64,000 nt of DNA from Diplosphaera chodatii (taxonomy: Eukaryota; Chlorophyta; Trebouxiophyceae; Prasiolales; Stichococcaceae), in contig JAALGY010000031.1 in NCBI GenBank assembly GCA_032358165.1, positions 2,666,001 through 2,730,000 of the forward strand. The letters run 5' to 3'. This document shows positions 59,642 to 64,000 of this stretch, piece after piece (position 1 is the first letter of the stretch; each line of letters opens with the position of its first letter). The notes under the pieces were generated by a model. It ran no database searches, was not told the origin of the DNA, and saw only the letters and a list, made by a program, of their open reading frames with translations. The position numbers and the translations under genes were made by a program.

Positions 59642-61049
59642 GGTGGCTGCCTTCGACTGCAATCGAGGTGAACTCACTGGCCCCTTTCCCAGTTACAGTT
59701 GGTGGCAGGAGTGTGTGGTTGGCTGTGATCGACAGTGATGGCGGAGCAGAGTCGAAGAGAAGCAGCGCAAGCGTTCTGGGCTGCAGCAGCGAGCGGACTA
59801 TGTGGCATGCACACGAAATGCTGCGCATGCTGTGGCTGGTACTTTGTGCTATAGCTACAACGGTTCGCTGTTATCGCGCCTACTTTCTAATCTACTTAGC
59901 TTGCAGCTGCATACAACTACCTTCCTAACTACTACTAAATTACGGCATTCCACCCGGTTGTGACTGTGGCACGGTGCTATCTCCAGGCCGCTTTGCAGCG
60001 TTCCGCATCCACAACAGGCGCTGCATGGGCAGCACCTGACGGCAGGACTAGAGCCAGCGACGAGTGTGCTGAGCACAGCCGTCAAGTGCAGGCAAGTGGG
60101 CCAACCTGGGCACATCAGCTTGCGGGGCAGGGTGGGCTCCGCGCCGTGGGTCGTCCCACTGTATGGTCAATATCAAATACCACGTCGCACGCATCAGCTC
60201 GGCCCTGCGCCGACCGGGCGGTCGCAAGTACAGCTGGGCTCGCCATCCGCAGACCCAACAAGCCCAACAGCGGCTGCCACGCGGCCTTCACGGCGTACTC
60301 GACTGCCTGCTATGCTGCACTGGCCAGTCTCACGCCTTTGCCCTCGTCGCCGCTTGTGCCAATCCAGCAAGTACCCCGGCTATAGGCCGCCAGGAAAAGG
60401 TTCGGGAGGAACTTTGGTGTGCAAATAGGACGCTGTGCAGCCGTACGTAGCGGGGCCGTCCGCTTCCGCAGCCGTATCTGCCATTTGAGGTTGTTTTGCG
60501 GAGCGCTCAGCTTCGGTCATGGTGCCGCTGGTCGTTACTGTGACCGTCGTCATCTGCGGTTGACTGCGCCAGCACGGCGTCGCGTCCGACCTGCGTGTGC
60601 TGGCGCACCGCACAAGCTGGCGCTAGTCGGCTACAAGGCGCTGTGCTACAGCCCCCGAGCGCTCCGCTGTGCCGTCAGGCCACGGACTGCGGTGACGGCC
60701 TTGTCAGCCACAGCGGGACATCGGTCACGGGCGTGTAACCTTGCTGGCACCCACATCTTGCACTATGCTGCATCTGCAGCCCCAAGACGTGCAGGCATCA
60801 GCGTCTTTCGACGACTCGGTGTCGGCTGCAGCAGTTTCAGTGGTGCTGAACCCAGTACAAGCCAGTCTCACGAATCTTGCTCCCCGCACAGGTGTCTTTC
60901 CGGAGCCTGTCACAGCAAGCGCTCACGCTGCACTCACGGAAGCAGCAGACGTCGGCTTCTGCACCAACGGGAAGCCGTGAACGCGGGGTTGGCAGCGGGG
61001 TACCGAGGCCCGAGTCCGTGGGCACCAGGGCGTGTGTTGGCTGCTGACC
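59642..61049. other. Region between divergent PCNA and SBP-box genes
   Basis: Holds both upstream regions. Short frames with plausible composition occur on both strands: minus 60380-60580 (TMTEAERSAKQPQMADT) and plus 60163-60450 (VNIKYHVARISSALRR), plus an ATG frame at 60765-60980 listed separately. None has clear splice partners or homologs I recognise. I see no obvious E2F-type site next to the PCNA start. Confidence 0.4.
60765..60980 (+). CDS. Possible upstream open reading frame of the SBP-box gene, 71 aa
   Basis: An ATG frame of 71 codons ending in TGA 69 nt before the proposed SBP-box start codon. The composition is not low-complexity (SAAAVSVVLNPVQASL, TGVFPEP), so it may be translated as a uORF that limits downstream initiation, or it may be chance. 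No known peptide recognised. Confidence 0.25.
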   Translation: MLHLQPQDVQASASFDDSVSAAAVSVVLNPVQASLTNLAPRTGVFPEPVTASAHAALTEAADVGFCTNGKP

Positions 61050-64000
61050 ATGCCGCCCGAGCCAGCCACGCAGTCGCCGGAGCCTGACATGACGCCAGAC
61101 TCCCAGCCAGACCGCACACAGGCGCAGCAGGCGCCGGCTGAGCAGCCGGTGGGCGCTGGACAGCCTGATGCCTCAGACGCAGCAGCCGCTGGTGGCCCTC
61201 TGGAGTCTGCAGAGGCAGCCCAGCCGGCCCAGCAGTTGCAGCAGGCAGCCACTCCCGCGGCCACATCCCGTGGCAGCCAAGACGCAGCAAAGGCAGCACA
61301 GCAGCCGGCGTCAGACATTTCGCCAGACGCTATGCAGAGCGCCGCGGATGCTCCCACCGCTGCTCTTGCTGCATCACCAACAGCACAGCAGCAGACGACT
61401 GCAAAGACCGTCCAGCGGTCCCCCGTCATAGATATACCAGCGCAGCCGCAGCAGCTGGCGGCGAACCCTAAACGGCCAGCCCTCGCGCCGCCCTCTCCGC
61501 CCTCGCCGGCGCGATCCGGCAGCCTGTCAGACGCCGAGCTGCCGCCGACGGCTGCCGAGGCCGCTCAGGACGCCCCGCAGTCGCAGTCCCCTCCAGCAAC
61601 CGATGCCGCAGCCGGGGAGCCGGCTGCTCAGCAGGGCAGGCATGAGCGTGCGGATGTAGAGCAGCAGCAGCAGCATCAGCAGCAGCAGCAACAGGGTCAG
61701 CAGCAGGAGGAGGATGTGCAGCCGGCGGCACAGCAGGAGGGTCAGCAGCAGCCCTTGGAGGATGACCTGGATGATCAGCAGCAACAGGAGATGGACCCTG
61801 AGCAGGCGCACGAGCATGCGCAGCTGCCGTTGCTGTCGGCCTCCAACGCAGCTCCAGCAAACAGACGCAACACGCCGTACATATGCCAGGTATGGATCCG
61901 CATACCAGACTCGGGTCGTGTTTGTGTGACTTGTATCCTGCACACCGCAGTGTACCGAACTCACCGGAAAGGCCACTGCTCATTGTTGCTCACACCCGCT
62001 GGCGTGGTAGTGCTGCGCACTTGCCTTCAGTGGCTGCAACCGATGGAGGCCACGTGTTGGTTGCAGGTGGACGGTTGCGGGCGCAACTTGGCGAAGGAGA
62101 AGGAGTATTACCGGCGCTACAGGGTGTGCAAGTCGCATGCCGGCGCCCAAGAGGTGCGCTGCAAAGCAGTCGTGCCAGCTCACGTGCAGAGAGATCGAGC
62201 TCTCACCCTGCAGCGTGCCATGCTGTTCGGCTGCTGGCGACACATGAGGCTGCTCGACAGGCGTTGACTTGCGGCAAGTGATCATGCTGAATGTCGAACG
62301 GAAACGCAGGCTGAATGCTGCCCCTTGGTTGAGCTGCAGGTGGTCCTGGGCGGCGAGGCCAAGCGCTACTGCCAGCAGTGCTCCGTGTTCCACCTGCTCA
62401 CCGACTTTGACGGCGACAAGAGGCGTGTCAACATAGCCTGCTCACAAGTGTCTGATGCAGCTGCCCTGCATGCCTTGCGGCCAGCGCGTGGCATGGCGAC
62501 TCGCCGTGTCTTCAGCAGAGCGATCCTCATGCGATCAAACTGCGGCTCTGAGCACAGCCCTCCTTAGAGCTGCCAATCGTTGCAGACACAAAAATCGTTG
62601 CCTCATGAACATATGGATGCCCTTCACTGAACCTGCCAAACTGCCCATACTCGGTAGCCGACTGCCCTCCTCTCGGCTGTGCAGGAGCTGCCGCGCGCGG
62701 CTGTCGTGGCACAACAACAAGCGGCGCAAGAAGGTGGTCACCGAGGGCGAGGCCCTGGCGTCGGCGGCGGGGCCCGGCACCCTGGCGCCGCGGGTCACCC
62801 GCGCCACCCTGGCCAGCAAGGACAAGCCCGCAGGTGTGGCTGCGTGTGTCTGTGCGAGCACCCCAATCATGCTGCGCGGAGCACAGGCAATGTCCTGCCC
62901 ACCGTGTGTGCTGCCGCCAAGTCATCAGTGTGATATTGCCATGCCAAGATCCTGCAATGTTCGCATGCCACAGATGCCGATGGCGGGGTGCGGAGCTCAG
63001 GGCGCGTGGCCGCGCGCCGCGTGTCGTCAGAGGTCGAAGACGAGGCCGCTGGGCTGCAGTGGGGCGCGGTGCGGGGCAGGCGGGGCGGCGCCGCTGCCCC
63101 GGTCGTCGGCGCCGCCGGACAGCGGCCCGCCGCTCAGCCGGCGGCGGGCGCAGCACCCTGGGGCAGTGGGCACCAGATGGGTGAGTATAGTCATTCAGCT
63201 TGTGTGATACTTGAGGAGTTGAGGTACATACTCGACCTTGCTCAGTGGGGGTTGTTCTGCAACTATTCTCTGGGTTGCTGGGGATGCGGCAAGCGGTTTC
63301 CAGCCACTCTTCTTGGCAGATTTTATCTGCTGGCCGTCGCCAAATGCGTTGCTTCCCGTCTTCAGGCGCTGGAGAGGATGCACAACAGCGGCTGGCGGCT
63401 GCAGCCGCCGCCGGCGCCGCCGCAGCAGCAGCTGCTGCGCCGCCGATGCTGCTCGGCTCGCAGCTGGCGCAGCTGCAGGCCAGCTCCAGCCTGCTTGCTG
63501 CTGCACAGGTGGTCCATTTGCCAAAGCAGCATGCAGGTCGCATCGTTAGCGCCCTCACCTGCCTTAAGCCTTCTGCTGGCAAATGTGAAGCATCGCAGCG
63601 GACACGCTCGTATGATTCACTATCTCAACTGGGGCGATCTCTGCTGCAGGCGTATGCAGCAGGGCAGCGTGGCTCCATGGATCCCGCGGCTCTGGCAGCG
63701 CAACTGGGGCTGCCGGCGCCGCCCGTGGGCCCCAACTGGTCGGCGCTGGCCGCGCTGCAGAGCATTGACACCTCAGCAGACGCTGTGATGCGGCAGGTAC
63801 GCGACCATCTTATGCGCGCTGTGTCCCCTGGCACACCTGCGTGGAGATTGTGGTCATGTTCCTCTGTGGTCAGCAGGTACTGAGCATCGTGGTCCCTCGA
63901 TTGCTTCTTGGTCTTTGGGTGGAGACCAATGTCTTGGCCGTGACCGCAGGCACAGCTGCAGCACCTGGCGCACCTGCAGGCGTCGCAGGCCGCGGCCGAG
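61050..64000 (+). CDS. SBP-box transcription factor (SPL family), 3' end beyond window
   Basis: Plant-lineage DNA-binding protein expected to bind GTAC-core sites in the nucleus. Exons: 61050-61889, 62067-62153, 62340-62422, 62685-62833, 62974-63180, 63366-63508, 63650-63796, 63950 to the edge; 569 codons visible, in phase. The first 277 residues are disordered and Gln/Pro/Ala-rich. The SBP domain starts at about residue 278 and runs about 75 residues: CQVDGCGRNLAKEKEYYRRY, VCKSHAG (first zinc site), then CQQCSVFH and SCRARLSWHN (second zinc site), and the bipartite nuclear signal KRRKK. The usual His in the YHRRH segment is Tyr here (YYRRY), although the other zinc-binding residues stand. 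Intron 62423-62684 has a GC donor. After the domain come Ala/Gln-rich helices (LGSQLAQLQASSSLL). No miR156 site can be judged, since the end is missing. The start is the ATG nearest the long frame. Confidence 0.9.

Overview
The window looks like nuclear DNA of a green alga (Chlorophyta, possibly Trebouxiophyceae). It is GC-rich and intron-dense, with short exons, alanine/proline/glutamine-rich linkers and a plant-lineage SBP-box gene. There is no operon structure and I see no rRNA, tRNA, CRISPR array or intact transposon. Coding regions were assembled by hand from exon phase, splice signals and comparison among paralogs. Several models close exactly: 725, 1725, 942, 515, 889, 1524 and 263 codons.

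Layout. 205-5073 (+): DNA-binding protein with a forkhead-like winged helix. 6737-56504: five paralogous kinase genes, here A (+, 6737-16071), B (-, 17290-21349), C (-, 22671-29301), D (-, 39836-45636) and E (+, 47934-56504). A, C and E have a signal peptide, an ectodomain I do not recognise, one membrane helix, a TKL-like kinase domain and a long disordered tail. D is a partly resolved version. B has no ectodomain or membrane exon and is a pseudokinase whose reading frame is nevertheless intact. Inside the cluster lie an ApgM-type phosphoglycerate mutase (-, 29991-33123), an AWS-SET-postSET histone methyltransferase (+, 33795-37451) and two small hypothetical genes (-, 38019-38810 and 38968-39376). 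57415-59641 (-): PCNA. 61050 to the right edge (+): SBP-box transcription factor, cut by the window end.

Main points. The kinase cluster is the best candidate for an undescribed system: a local family of receptor kinases sharing a new ectodomain, valine or isoleucine in place of the DFG phenylalanine, one kinase-dead member, and tails with repeated tyrosine-x-x-phenylalanine motifs. Other notable items are a 27-bp miRNA-precursor-like hairpin in a SET-gene intron, a stop-free 111-nt intron in PCNA, five inferred GC-AG introns, and a forkhead-like domain in an alga.

Limits: no database search or transcript data were available. Start codons, some exon edges of D and the middle of the C ectodomain are uncertain.
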